64,000 nucleotides of DNA from Halovulum marinum (GTDB lineage: Bacteria; Pseudomonadota; Alphaproteobacteria; Rhodobacterales; Rhodobacteraceae): NCBI RefSeq assembly GCF_009697225.1, contig NZ_WIND01000018.1, positions 20,628 through 84,627 on the forward strand, read 5' to 3'. This document shows, piece by piece, positions 9,568 to 18,473 of this stretch (its first letter is position 1; every line of letters begins with the position of its first letter). The position numbers and the translations under genes were made by a program. The notes under the pieces are model-generated. The model saw only the letters and a program-made list of their open reading frames with translations, had not been told where the DNA came from and searched no databases.

Positions 9568-9590
9568 GCGGGTTTCCTTCCTTGGAACGG

Positions 9591-9779
9591 TTAATGCAAT
9601 GCCGTGTCGCGGAGACTTCCGGCCGCGTCGCTGCGCCAGACCAGCCGCGCCTCGACGTGCGCCGGATCGGCGGCAAGCATCTGCGACGCCCCCATGTCCT
9701 GCGCCTGCACCTGGATCAGCCATCCGCCCACGGCGATGACCGGGGCGGCGAGGAGGGCGATCAGGGTGACACGGTCCAT
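9591..9779 (-). CDS. Small single-pass membrane protein (62 aa)
   Basis: A 62-residue frame, MDRVTLIALLAAPVIAVG then GWLIQVQAQDMGASQML, with one N-terminal hydrophobic helix of about 18 residues and a polar tail. AGAAGAAA lies upstream at a workable distance; an ATG three codons earlier (9788) is possible. It reads toward the 33-residue ORF and the FNT gene. No family recognised. Confidence 0.45.
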   Translation of the reverse strand: MDRVTLIALLAAPVIAVGGWLIQVQAQDMGASQMLAADPAHVEARLVWRSDAAGSLRDTALH

Positions 9780-9805
9780 GGCGGGCATTTCTTCTGCTGC
9801 GGGTT

Positions 9806-9870
9806 TCTCGGCGTGGTCTCGGCGTGGTCTCGGCGGGATCTCGGCGGGGTCTCGGCGGGTTCTCGGTCGG
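9806..9870. repeat. 11-bp tandem repeat, about six units
   Basis: Five units of TCTCGGCGKGG-type sequence with period exactly 11 bp (9806-9860), followed by a shorter diverged sixth unit to 9870. It lies in the divergent gap between the small membrane ORF and the exchanger gene starting at 9984. Confidence 0.85.
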
Positions 9871-9983
9871 CTGCGGTTGCGACAGGACAACGCACCGGTG
9901 CAGCCGCAGGTTCCGGACCCGCACCGCGGCGGCCGCCGGCGTCCTGTTTGCGCAACGAAATCCGCCGCGACGCGTTCGGGATC

Positions 9984-11012
<1,029 letters not shown>

Positions 11013-11036
11013 GGCCGGATGCCTCGGGCCGGCGGC

Positions 11037-11480
11037 CTATGCCGGCGCGGCGTCTGGATCGGCGTCGGGATCGAGGTCGGCGTCAAGACCGGCGTCGGCG
11101 CCCGGTGCCGCGGCGTCGGGGTCGGGCAGCCGCTCGGCCAGCGCGAACAGCGCCTCCAGCGTGTCCAGGTCGGCGGCGTCGAAGCTGCCGAACGCCTCCA
11201 TCCAGACCGCCGCCGGACGCAGGCTGTCGATCTCCAGCCGGCAGAACTTGGTGCGGCCCTCGCGGCGCTGCGCGACCAGCCCGGCGCGGGTCAGGATGCC
11301 CAGATGCTTGGACACCGCGGCGAGGCTCATCTCGAACGGCGCCGCCAGTTCCGAGACGGTGCGGTCGCCCGCCAGCAGCCGGGTGACGATCGCCCGCCGC
11401 GTCGGATCGGCGAGCGCCGCAAACACGGCGTCGAGATGGGCGTCGGGGACGGCGTCGATGTCGGCGGCGGGCGGGCGCAT
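11037..11480 (-). CDS. ArsR/SmtB-family winged-helix regulator
   Basis: A 147-residue protein. The core at residues 15-100 shows AALADPTRRAIVTRLL, then VSELAAPFEMSLAAVSKHLGIL (recognition helix region) and AGLVAQRREGRTKFCRL (wing), a typical ArsR fold. I see no classic metal-binding ELCVC motif, so it is the SRPBCC-neighbour type that senses other signals. The C-terminal tail is an Asp/Ala-rich low-complexity run (PDPDAAAPGADAGLDADLD). It converges on the exchanger gene, and the ATP synthase promoter lies upstream in the opposite direction. Confidence 0.9.
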   Translation of the reverse strand: MRPPAADIDAVPDAHLDAVFAALADPTRRAIVTRLLAGDRTVSELAAPFEMSLAAVSKHLGILTRAGLVAQRREGRTKFCRLEIDSLRPAAVWMEAFGSFDAADLDTLEALFALAERLPDPDAAAPGADAGLDADLDPDADPDAAPA

Positions 11481-11651
11481 GACCCCGGTTTACCGCGAAA
11501 CGGTGAATCGTCAACCGTCAGGTTGAATGAACTGCCGCGCGCGCCGGCGGCAGCGCCGGGCCGGACGGCACGCCTGCGCCCGCCGGTCGCACCCCGAGAA
11601 TATCCTTCGTTTCCAGCATTTTAAACCGAACGCCCCGGCGCACGAGTTCGC

Positions 11652-11680
11652 TTGACAGCCCCGCCCCCCCTTTCTAGGGT
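11652..11680 (+). promoter_or_regulatory. Sigma-70-type promoter of the atp F0 operon
   Basis: TTGACA at 11652-11657, a 17-bp spacer, then TAGGGT at 11675-11680. The -35 is perfect and spacing optimal; it lies 72 bp before atpI. This is the clearest housekeeping promoter in the window. Confidence 0.75.
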
Positions 11681-11752
11681 CCGCCCAGGTTCGACGGGGG
11701 GCGTTTCGCGCGCCCCGGCGGGCGGAAACACGCAGGATCCAGGTCCAACTCC

Positions 11753-12094
11753 ATGGCCGATCAGACACCCCGGGACCGGCTGACGCAGCTGGACGACCGG
11801 ATCGCCAAGGCCCGCAAGGCCCGCGAACCGGCGCCGTCCCGGCACGGCAAGTACCAGGCCACCAGCCTGGCTTGGCGGATGGTGCTCGAACTGGTGATCG
11901 GCATGGGGCTGGGCTGCCTGATCGGCTACGGGCTGGACGTTCTGTTCGGCACGCTGCCGATCTTCCTGATGATTTTCGCCCTGCTGGGATTTGCCGCCGG
12001 GGTGCGCACGATGATGCGCTCGGCGGAAGAGGTGAACCGGGGCCGCGGCCCCGGCAGAAATGACCCGGGCACGTCGCCCGACGAGACGGAGTGA
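11753..12094 (+). CDS. atpI: ATP synthase protein I (AtpI)
   Basis: A 113-residue small membrane protein that helps assemble the c-ring. It has two hydrophobic segments, MVLELVIGMGLGCLIGYGL and LPIFLMIFALLGFAAGV, preceded by a charged tail and RHGKYQATSLAWRM, matching alphaproteobacterial AtpI. It opens the F0 operon and ends 3 bp before atpB. The ribosome site is weak, which is common for this gene. Confidence 0.93.
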   Translation: MADQTPRDRLTQLDDRIAKARKAREPAPSRHGKYQATSLAWRMVLELVIGMGLGCLIGYGLDVLFGTLPIFLMIFALLGFAAGVRTMMRSAEEVNRGRGPGRNDPGTSPDETE

Positions 12095-12097
12095 GAG

Positions 12098-12856
12098 ATG
12101 GCGGAAACGGCGGCAGAAAAAAGCGTGAGCGGCCTCAACATCAAGCCGATGGAGCAGTTCGAGGTGGTGCCGCTGTTCGGCGACGCGCTGCGCTGGTACA
12201 GCATCAGCAACGTCACGCTGTGGATGGCCCTGACCCTGGCCGCCATCACCCTGCTGCTGGTGGTGGGCGCCCGCGGTCGCGCGCTGATCCCGACCCGCGG
12301 CCAGAGCATGGCCGAACTGACCTACGGCTTCACCCGCAAGATGGTCGAGGACGTCGCCGGCAAGGACGGCGTGCAGTACTTCCCCTACATCCTGACGCTG
12401 TTCACCTTCATCCTGTTCGCCAACCTGCTGGCGCTGATCCCGATGAGCTTCTCGGTCACCGCGCAATTCGCGGTCACCGCGGTGCTGGCTCTGGCGGTGT
12501 TCATCAGCGTCACCGCGATCGGCTTCATCAAGCACGGCGCCGGCTTCCTGGGCCTGTTCTGGGTCGCCAGCGCGCCGCTGGCGCTGCGCCCGGTGCTGGC
12601 GGTGATCGAGCTGATCTCCTATTTCGTGCGGCCGGTCAGCCACTCGATCCGTCTTGCCGGCAACCTGATGGCCGGGCACGCGGTGCTGAAGGTGTTCGCC
12701 GGCTTCGCCGGCGCGCTGGGCCTGGGCGCGGTGCTGCCGATCTTCGCGATCACCGCGATCTACGGGCTGGAGCTGCTGGTGGCGGTGATCCAGGCCTACG
12801 TGTTCACGATCCTGACCTGCGTGTACCTGCGGGACGCGCTGCACCCGTCGCACTGA
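12098..12856 (+). CDS. atpB: ATP synthase F0 subunit a
   Basis: A 252-residue membrane subunit forming the proton half-channels against the c-ring. The essential Arg lies in [17 protein letters not shown] (helix 4). The C-terminal helix includes [21 protein letters not shown] with the conserved Gln. NITLW-like NVTLWMAL is present near the N-terminus. Five to six membrane helices are visible and the length is normal. It starts 3 bp after atpI. Confidence 0.97.
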   Translation: MAETAAEKSVSGLNIKPMEQFEVVPLFGDALRWYSISNVTLWMALTLAAITLLLVVGARGRALIPTRGQSMAELTYGFTRKMVEDVAGKDGVQYFPYILTLFTFILFANLLALIPMSFSVTAQFAVTAVLALAVFISVTAIGFIKHGAGFLGLFWVASAPLALRPVLAVIELISYFVRPVSHSIRLAGNLMAGHAVLKVFAGFAGALGLGAVLPIFAITAIYGLELLVAVIQAYVFTILTCVYLRDALHPSH

Positions 12857-12899
12857 CACCTACCGACATCCCGTCATTCCATACCAAAGGAGAAACGTC

Positions 12900-13136
12900 A
12901 TGGAAGGCAACATCGCTGAAATGGGCACCGCAATCGGCGCCGGTCTGGCCGCCATCGGTTCCGGTACCGCTGCCATCGGTGTGGGCCACGTGGCCGGCAA
13001 CTTCCTGGCCGGCGCGCTGCGCAACCCGGCCGCCGCCGGCGAGCAGACCGCCACGCTGTTCATCGGCATCGCGTTCGCCGAGGCGCTGGGCATCTTCTCG
13101 TTCCTGGTCGCGCTGCTGCTGATGTTCGCCGTCTGA
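12900..13136 (+). CDS. atpE: ATP synthase F0 subunit c
   Basis: A 78-residue two-helix hairpin that forms the rotor ring. It has the glycine-rich helix 1 ([17 protein letters not shown]), the polar loop RNPAAAGEQ (Arg41) and helix 2 with the proton-binding carboxylate Glu61 in [10 protein letters not shown]. Length and motifs match alphaproteobacterial c subunits. A strong AAAGGAGAAA site precedes the ATG, consistent with the need for many copies. Confidence 0.98.
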   Translation: MEGNIAEMGTAIGAGLAAIGSGTAAIGVGHVAGNFLAGALRNPAAAGEQTATLFIGIAFAEALGIFSFLVALLLMFAV

Positions 13137-13149
13137 GCACGGACGAACC

Positions 13150-13174
13150 GGGCGGGGGCGCAGCGCGCCCGCCC
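13150..13174 (+). promoter_or_regulatory. Intercistronic hairpin between atpE and atpF'
   Basis: GGGCGGGGGCGC (13150-13161) pairs with GCGCCCGCCC (13165-13174) with two bulged G residues, in the 89-bp gap after atpE. There is no T-run. It probably stabilises or processes the atpE-proximal mRNA and so sets c-subunit stoichiometry. Confidence 0.5.
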
Positions 13175-13225
13175 GCGCCTTGCGCGCCCTGACCCCGGGG
13201 CGCGGCGCAGCCCAGGAGCCCGAAC

Positions 13226-13762
13226 ATGGCAGAACACACTGACGCGGCAAACGGCGCGGCCGAATCCTCCGCCGGCATGCCGCAACTCGACTTCTCGACC
13301 TTCCCGAACCAGATCTTCTGGCTGGTGGTGGCGCTGGTCGCGCTGTACTTCATCGTCAACCGGGTCGCGATCCCGCAGATCCGCGGCGCGATCGAGGATC
13401 GCGACCAGGTAGTGTCCTCGGATCTCGAATCCGCGGCCGAGTTGCGCGCCCAGGCCGCCGCGGCCGAGGACGCCTACAACAAGGCCCTGGCCGAGGCCCG
13501 TGCCGAGGCGCAGCGCATCGCCGCCGAGACCCGCGCCGAGATCCAGACCGAACTCGATGCCGCCAGCGCCAAGGCCAACGCCGAGATCGCGGCGCGCACC
13601 GCCGAGTCGGAAAAGCGCATCGACGAGATTCGCGAAAGCGCGAGCCAGAGCGTCGAGCAGGTCGCGGCCGACGTCGGTGCGGCGATCGTCGCCGCGATCA
13701 TGCCCGATGCCGCCGACGAGGCCGCCGTCAAGGCCGCCGTCGACGCCCAGATGAAAGGCTAA
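13226..13762 (+). CDS. atpF': ATP synthase F0 subunit b'
   Basis: A 178-residue peripheral-stalk subunit. One N-terminal membrane helix (FPNQIFWLVVALVALYFIV) is preceded by a 20-residue polar tail (LDFSTFPNQ is typical of b'). It continues as a long Ala/Glu/Arg-rich coiled coil (residues 55-160). The split b/b' arrangement is characteristic of photosynthetic and related alphaproteobacteria. It starts 89 bp after atpE and ends 4 bp before atpF. Confidence 0.95.
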   Translation: MAEHTDAANGAAESSAGMPQLDFSTFPNQIFWLVVALVALYFIVNRVAIPQIRGAIEDRDQVVSSDLESAAELRAQAAAAEDAYNKALAEARAEAQRIAAETRAEIQTELDAASAKANAEIAARTAESEKRIDEIRESASQSVEQVAADVGAAIVAAIMPDAADEAAVKAAVDAQMKG

Positions 13763-13766
13763 GCCG

Positions 13767-14291
13767 ATGCTGATGCTGCTGCCCGGGGCCACCGGCCCGT
13801 TCTTCAGCCTGAACAACACCGACTTCGTGATGCTGCTGGGCTTCCTGCTGTTCGTCGCCATCCTGCTGTGGTTCAAGGTGCCGGCGATGCTGACCTCGGC
13901 GCTGGACAAGCGCGCCGCCACCATCCGCAAGGAACTGGACGACGCCCGCACCCTGCGCGAGGAGGCGCAGCAGGTGCTGGCCGAGTTCGAGAAGCGCAAG
14001 AAGGAGGTCGCGACCCAGGCCGCCGGCATCGTCTCGTCCGCCCGGACCGAGGCCGAGGCCGCTGCCAGGGAGGCGCACAAGGATCTCGAGGCGTCGATCG
14101 CGCGCCGGCTGCAGGCCGCGACCGAGCAGATCGCCTCGGCCGAGGAGGCCGCCGTGCGCCAGGTGCGCGACCGGGCGGTGAACGTCGCCACCGCCGCCGC
14201 CGCCCGGGTGATCGCCGACAAGATGGATCCGGCCCGCGCCGATGCGCTGGTCGACAGGGCGATCGAGGACATCCGCGGCAAGCTGCACTGA
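13767..14291 (+). CDS. atpF: ATP synthase F0 subunit b
   Basis: A 174-residue peripheral-stalk subunit: N-terminal membrane helix (TDFVMLLGFLLFVAILLWF), then KVPAMLTSALDKRAATIRKE and a long coiled coil ending in a conserved RVIADKMDPARADALVD region. It dimerises with b' to hold F1 against rotation. It is the last gene of the operon and is followed by a textbook terminator. Confidence 0.96.
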   Translation: MLMLLPGATGPFFSLNNTDFVMLLGFLLFVAILLWFKVPAMLTSALDKRAATIRKELDDARTLREEAQQVLAEFEKRKKEVATQAAGIVSSARTEAEAAAREAHKDLEASIARRLQAATEQIASAEEAAVRQVRDRAVNVATAAAARVIADKMDPARADALVDRAIEDIRGKLH

Positions 14292-14314
14292 CGCTGCCGA
14301 CCGGACCGGAAATC

Positions 14315-14338
14315 GGGGGCCCGCGCGGCCCCCTTTTT
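14315..14338 (+). terminator. Rho-independent terminator of the atp F0 operon
   Basis: GGGGGCC (14315-14321), 5-base loop, GGCCCCC (14327-14333), then TTTTT (14334-14338), 24 bp after the atpF stop codon. Confidence 0.93.
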
Positions 14339-14390
14339 CATGCCGCCCTGCCGCTCTCTGATGCCCTCGGCCGCCACCAGCCGCTCTCAG

Positions 14391-14426
14391 CCCCCCCGGA
14401 TCGCCGCGCGCGGCGATCCGGGGGGG
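14391..14426. repeat. Perfect 36-bp palindrome
   Basis: A 16-base arm, CCCCCCCGGATCGCCG, is perfectly mirrored across a CGCG centre (14407-14410). It lies between two separate terminators of convergent units, so it is not needed as either. It could be a REP-like element or a protein-binding site. Confidence 0.8.
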
Positions 14427-14509
14427 GGCGCCCGCCTTCCACCGTCCCCAAATATCCCCGCCGGAGGCCTCAACCGCCGGCCGCGGGCACTGCCGCCCGG
14501 ACATGAAGA

Positions 14510-14536
14510 AGCCCCGGCGCCAGCGGCACCGGGGCT
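14510..14536 (-). terminator. Rho-independent terminator of the OmpA lipoprotein gene
   Basis: On the minus strand AGCCCCGGTGCC and GGCGCCGGGGCT form a 12-bp stem (one G-U pair) with a 3-base loop, followed by TCTTC, 61 bp after the stop codon of the gene ending at 14598. Confidence 0.85.
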
Positions 14537-14597
14537 CCGGATTCGGATCTGGTGATCGGTCCTGGTGATCGCGGCCTTGCGACCGGCCCGGATGCGG

Positions 14598-15236
14598 TCA
14601 GCCGGTCGGCGTGATCACGATCTCGACGCGGCGGTTCTGCTGGCGGCCGGCGGCGGTGCCGTTCGAGGCGATCGGCTGGGTCTCGCCCTGGCCGATGATC
14701 CGCACGCGGTTGCGGCTGACGCCGTTGGCGAACAGCACGTTCGACACCGCCGAGGCGCGGCGCACCGACAGGTTCCGGTTGTAGGCCGCCGAGCCGGTGC
14801 TGTCGGTGTGGCCGATCACCTGCACGGTCGAGTTCGGATAGCTCTGCAGGTTGCGGGCGATGGCGGCGATGTTGCTGACCGAGTTCGGCTTCACCACGGT
14901 GCTGTCGACGTCGAAGGTGATTGCCTCGGGCAGCGACACGATCAGCTGGCTGCCGGTGTTGATGATCCGCGCGCCCGAGCCGGCCAGGTCGCGCTGCAGC
15001 TCCTTCTGCTGACGGTCGAGCAGCGCGCCCACGCCGCCGCCGACGGCGGCGCCGGCGATGCCGCCGATCACCGCGCTCTTGGCGTCGTCGCCGATCAGGC
15101 CGCCGGCCAGCGCCCCCAGGCCCGCGCCGACCAGCACGCCGCTGTTGGTGTTGTTGGTGGTGCCGTCGGGGTTGGTGCAGGCGGCCAGACCCAGCGCAGT
15201 GGCGGTCAGGGCGGCGGGAAGGCGTAGGGTGGTCAT
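14598..15236 (-). CDS. OmpA-family outer-membrane lipoprotein (YiaD-like)
   Basis: A 212-residue lipoprotein. The signal peptide ends in the lipobox LAAC with Cys20. Residues 33-70 are a glycine-zipper-like segment (GVLVGAGLGALAGGLIGDD, then IGGIAGAAVGGGVGAL). Residues 95-205 form an OmpA peptidoglycan-binding domain with FDVDSTVVKPNS, IGHTDSTGSAAYNRNLSVRR and QNRRVEI. It likely tethers the outer membrane to peptidoglycan. The start at 15236 is supported by GAGGTAA upstream. Confidence 0.93.
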   Translation of the reverse strand: MTTLRLPAALTATALGLAACTNPDGTTNNTNSGVLVGAGLGALAGGLIGDDAKSAVIGGIAGAAVGGGVGALLDRQQKELQRDLAGSGARIINTGSQLIVSLPEAITFDVDSTVVKPNSVSNIAAIARNLQSYPNSTVQVIGHTDSTGSAAYNRNLSVRRASAVSNVLFANGVSRNRVRIIGQGETQPIASNGTAAGRQQNRRVEIVITPTG

Positions 15237-15393
15237 GGGCGTTACCTCGTTTGCTCGAAGGACCGGCGCAGCCGGGACATTGTGATTGAGCGACATATCA
15301 CATCGCGCGCAAGGGTCGAGCGTCGCGCGTCACGCGGACGTGTCCGCATCGGCGAAATCTTACCGATCCTTTCAGGTTTCGGCGTCGCCGCCG

Positions 15394-16323
15394 TCACCCG
15401 GCGGCGGCGCCGGCCCCCGCGGCCGGACCCGAATCGCCCCCGACGTCCCCAGCCGCCGCGTCGGCGCGGGCGCCCTCCCACGCCAGCAGCGCGCGCTTGA
15501 CGCCCAGCCCCCAGTGATAGCCGCCCAGCCCGCCGGACTTGCGCAGCGCCCGGTGGCACGGGATCAGGAAGCTGATCGGGTTGCGGCCGACGGCGGTGCC
15601 GACCGCGCGCTGCGCCCGCGGCGCGCCGACCGCGCGGGCAAGGTCGGAATAGGTCGTCACCTGCCCCATCGGCACCTGCAGCAGCGCCTCCCACACCTTG
15701 ATCTGGAACGGCGCGCCGATCAGGTGCAGCCGCGCCGTGCCGCCGCCGCCGAACACCGCCCGGGCCAGCGGCGCGAGCGCCGCCTCGTCCTCGGCGAACG
15801 CCGCCGCCGGCCAGCGCGCGCGCATGTCGCGCATCGCCTCAAAGCGCCCCGCCTCGGCGGCGAAGGCCAGCCCGCAGATGCCGCGGTCGGTGGCAAGCAC
15901 CAGCGCCTCGCCGAACGGGCTGGGGCACCAGGCCCAGCGGATCGTCAGCCCGGCGCCGGCGCGGGCGAAATCGCCCGGCGTCATCGCCTCCCAGCGCAGG
16001 AACAGGTCGTGCAGCCGGCCGCCGCCCGACAGCCCGGCGCCATGCGCGGCGTCGAGCACGCTGTGATGCTCGGCCAGCAGGCGCTTGGCGTGGTCCAGCG
16101 TCAGGTACTGCTGGTAGCGTTTCGGGCTGACCCCGGCCCACTGGCTGAACACGCGCTGGAAATGCGCCGGCGACAGGCCGACGGCGCGCGCGACCTCGTC
16201 CAGCGACGGCTGCGCGGAGACGGTGTCGCCGATATATTCGATGGCGCGGCCGATCACCGCGTAGTGGTAGGGATCGGCGTCGCGGGCGGGGCTGGCGGGG
16301 CTGGAAGGGCTGGGCAGGGTCAT
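15394..16323 (-). CDS. AraC-type HTH / methylated-DNA-protein cysteine methyltransferase fusion (Ada-like)
   Basis: A 309-residue protein. Residues 20-115 are an AraC/XylS HTH domain (SLDEVARAVGLSPAHFQRVF). Residues 130-290 are an O6-alkylguanine-DNA methyltransferase with the acceptor Cys256 in IPCHRAL. The N-terminal Cys-rich Ada domain that repairs phosphotriesters is absent, so it cannot use that switch to activate transcription. It repairs O6-methylguanine by suicide transfer and may regulate adaptive-response genes. An Ala/Gly-rich tail ends the protein. It is divergent from the decarboxylase gene. Confidence 0.92.
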   Translation of the reverse strand: MTLPSPSSPASPARDADPYHYAVIGRAIEYIGDTVSAQPSLDEVARAVGLSPAHFQRVFSQWAGVSPKRYQQYLTLDHAKRLLAEHHSVLDAAHGAGLSGGGRLHDLFLRWEAMTPGDFARAGAGLTIRWAWCPSPFGEALVLATDRGICGLAFAAEAGRFEAMRDMRARWPAAAFAEDEAALAPLARAVFGGGGTARLHLIGAPFQIKVWEALLQVPMGQVTTYSDLARAVGAPRAQRAVGTAVGRNPISFLIPCHRALRKSGGLGGYHWGLGVKRALLAWEGARADAAAGDVGGDSGPAAGAGAAAG

Positions 16324-16581
16324 GGTGCGGCTCTCTCTGACGTGCCGCCAGTTAACCGCGCCCGGCCGGCGCTGCCCACCCGTTTCCTGCGGCATCCGCA
16401 GCCACGCGGAAAACGCATGGCTGATATGCAGCAAACGCAATTGAAATCGCGCGCCGCAGCGTGCATGTGGGCGTTCAGACGCAAAGTGCGCTCGCTGCCC
16501 GGACGACAGGGTCACGCAGTGTCATCCGCGTCCTTGTGGGATCCGTCCGGGCCTGAAAATCCGGGATTTTATGGGGAAGCC

Positions 16582-17790
16582 ATGATCGCTGCAGACCGCG
16601 CGTCCTTCGACGCCGCCCTCACCGCTGCACCCTCGTTCCGCCGCTCGTCGGCGCCGGCGCGCATCGCCGCGTACCTGGACACGCATGTCTTCGAGCGCCC
16701 GACGCTGGTGCTGGACATCGAGCGTGCGGTGCAGAACTTCCTCGACCTGGAAGTCGGCCTTGCCACCGCGCAAAGCCGCGCGCACATCCACTATGCCGTC
16801 AAGGCCAACCCCGAGCCGGCGCTGATCGCCCGGCTGGTCGAGGAGGGCTGCCGCTTCGACGCCGCCTCGCGCGCCGAGATCGCGCTGTGCCTGCAGCAGG
16901 GCGCGCGCCCCGAGCACGTCTCGTTCGGCAACACCGTGAAGCGGGCCGCCGACATCGCCTGGGCGCACGCCCGGGGCGTGCAGCTGTTCGCCGCCGACGC
17001 CGAGGCCGAGCTGGAAAAGATCGCCGCCGGCGCCCCCGGCGCGCGCGTCTACCTGCGCCTGCTGGTCGAGAGCAGCGAGGCCGACTGGCCGCTGAGCCGC
17101 AAGTTCGGCGCCCCCGGCGCGCAGATCCCGGCGCTGTTCCACTATGCCCGCGCGCTGGGCCTGCGCCCGGTCGGGCTCAGCTTCCACGTCGGCTCGCAGA
17201 CCCGCCGCGCGGCGATGTGGCGGCCGGTGCTGGAGCAGGCCGCCGAGCTGTGGCACGGGCTGGTCGCGGACGGCTTCGACATGCAGGTGCTGAACGTCGG
17301 CGGCGGCTTCCCGGCCTACTACGGCGAGGCGATCGACGCCCCCACGCCCTATGGCGCGGGCGTGCGCGCGCTGGTCGACGCGCTGTTCGGCCCGGTGCCC
17401 TACCTGATGGCCGAGCCCGGCCGCAGCATCGCCGCCGACGCCGGCGTGATCGCCGCCGAGGTGCTGCTGGTGTCGCGCAAGCGGCCCGACGACATCGCCC
17501 GCTGGGTGTACCTGGACATCGGCAAGTTCTCGGGCCTGGCCGAGACCATGGACGAGGCGATCCGCTACCAGATCGAGACCGAGGCCGACGGCGGCGACAC
17601 CGGCCCCTGCGTGCTGGCCGGCCCGAGCTGCGACAGCGCCGACGTGCTGTACGAGCAGCGCCCGATCCAGCTGCCCGAGGCGCTGGCCGCGGGCGACCGC
17701 GTCCGCATCCTGTGCGCGGGCGCCTACACCACGACTTACGCCAGCATCGGCTTCAACGGCTTCCCGCCGCTGGACGTGGTGTGCATCTGA
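16582..17790 (+). CDS. Type III PLP-dependent decarboxylase (ornithine/lysine decarboxylase)
   Basis: A 402-residue alanine-racemase-fold decarboxylase of the eukaryotic ODC type. The PLP lysine is Lys74 in HYAVKANPEP. FHVGSQ contains the phosphate-region His, GGGFP is the glycine loop and EPGRS binds PLP phosphate. The active-site Cys350 lies in GPSCDSADVL, contributed across the dimer. It makes putrescine and/or cadaverine. Which amino acid is preferred cannot be read by eye. The ATG at 16582 follows GGGGAAGCC. Confidence 0.93.
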   Translation: MIAADRASFDAALTAAPSFRRSSAPARIAAYLDTHVFERPTLVLDIERAVQNFLDLEVGLATAQSRAHIHYAVKANPEPALIARLVEEGCRFDAASRAEIALCLQQGARPEHVSFGNTVKRAADIAWAHARGVQLFAADAEAELEKIAAGAPGARVYLRLLVESSEADWPLSRKFGAPGAQIPALFHYARALGLRPVGLSFHVGSQTRRAAMWRPVLEQAAELWHGLVADGFDMQVLNVGGGFPAYYGEAIDAPTPYGAGVRALVDALFGPVPYLMAEPGRSIAADAGVIAAEVLLVSRKRPDDIARWVYLDIGKFSGLAETMDEAIRYQIETEADGGDTGPCVLAGPSCDSADVLYEQRPIQLPEALAAGDRVRILCAGAYTTTYASIGFNGFPPLDVVCI

Positions 17791-17828
17791 GTTGAAGCGC
17801 CCGCGCGGCTGTGCCAAAGGCTTTGGCC

Positions 17829-18473
17829 ATGGCCGCGCAACTTCCCTATCCCGAGATCGCGCAGATCTTCGCCCGCTTCCGCGCGGCCGAGCCCGAGCCG
17901 AAGGGCGAGCTGGAGCATAGCAGCGCCTTCACCCTGCTGGTCGCCGTGGCGCTGTCGGCGCAGGCCACCGACAAGGGCGTGAACCTTGCCACCCGCAAGC
18001 TGTTCGCCGTCGCCGACACGCCGGAAAGGATGCTGGCGCTGGGGGTCGAGGGCGTCACCGAGCACATCCGGACCATCGGCCTGTTCCGCAACAAGGCGAA
18101 GAACGTCATCGCGCTCAGCCAGCGGCTGATCGACGCGTTCGGCGGCGAGGTGCCCGCGTCGCGCGCGGCGCTGCAGTCGCTGCCGGGGGTCGGGCGCAAG
18201 ACCGCGAACGTGGTGCTGAACATGTGGTTCCGCATTCCCGCGCAGGCGGTCGACACCCATGTGTTCCGCGTCGCCAACCGCACCGGCATCGCCCCCGGCC
18301 GCGACGTCATCGCCGTCGAGCGCGCGATCGAGGACCAGGTTCCCGCCCCCTACCAGCAGCACGCCCACCACTGGCTGATCCTGCACGGGCGCTATGTCTG
18401 CAAGGCGCGCAAGCCGGCCTGCGCCGCCTGCCTGATCCGCGAGTACTGCCGCTACGAGGAGAAGAACCTGTGA
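17829..18473 (+). CDS. nth: Endonuclease III
   Basis: A 214-residue bifunctional DNA glycosylase/AP lyase for oxidised pyrimidines. The HhH motif LPGVGRKTANVV contains catalytic Lys124, and VDTHVFRVANR contains catalytic Asp142. The C-terminus has the 4Fe-4S ligands Cys191, 198, 201 and 207 (spacing 6-2-5). The start at 17829 fits the family opening QLPYPEIAQIF; a GTG at 17811 would add six residues. It overlaps the next gene by 4 bp (GTGA). Confidence 0.96.
   Translation: MAAQLPYPEIAQIFARFRAAEPEPKGELEHSSAFTLLVAVALSAQATDKGVNLATRKLFAVADTPERMLALGVEGVTEHIRTIGLFRNKAKNVIALSQRLIDAFGGEVPASRAALQSLPGVGRKTANVVLNMWFRIPAQAVDTHVFRVANRTGIAPGRDVIAVERAIEDQVPAPYQQHAHHWLILHGRYVCKARKPACAACLIREYCRYEEKNL

Noticed and set aside
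9806..9870. Possible CRISPR array
   Set aside because: Here and at 19458 and 20071 the units are 11-12 bp, directly adjacent and without spacers; no cas genes are present.
13150..13174. Transcription terminator splitting the atp operon
   Set aside because: The stem has bulges and no T-run, and the downstream b' and b genes need to be expressed with atpE; a stability or processing element is more likely.
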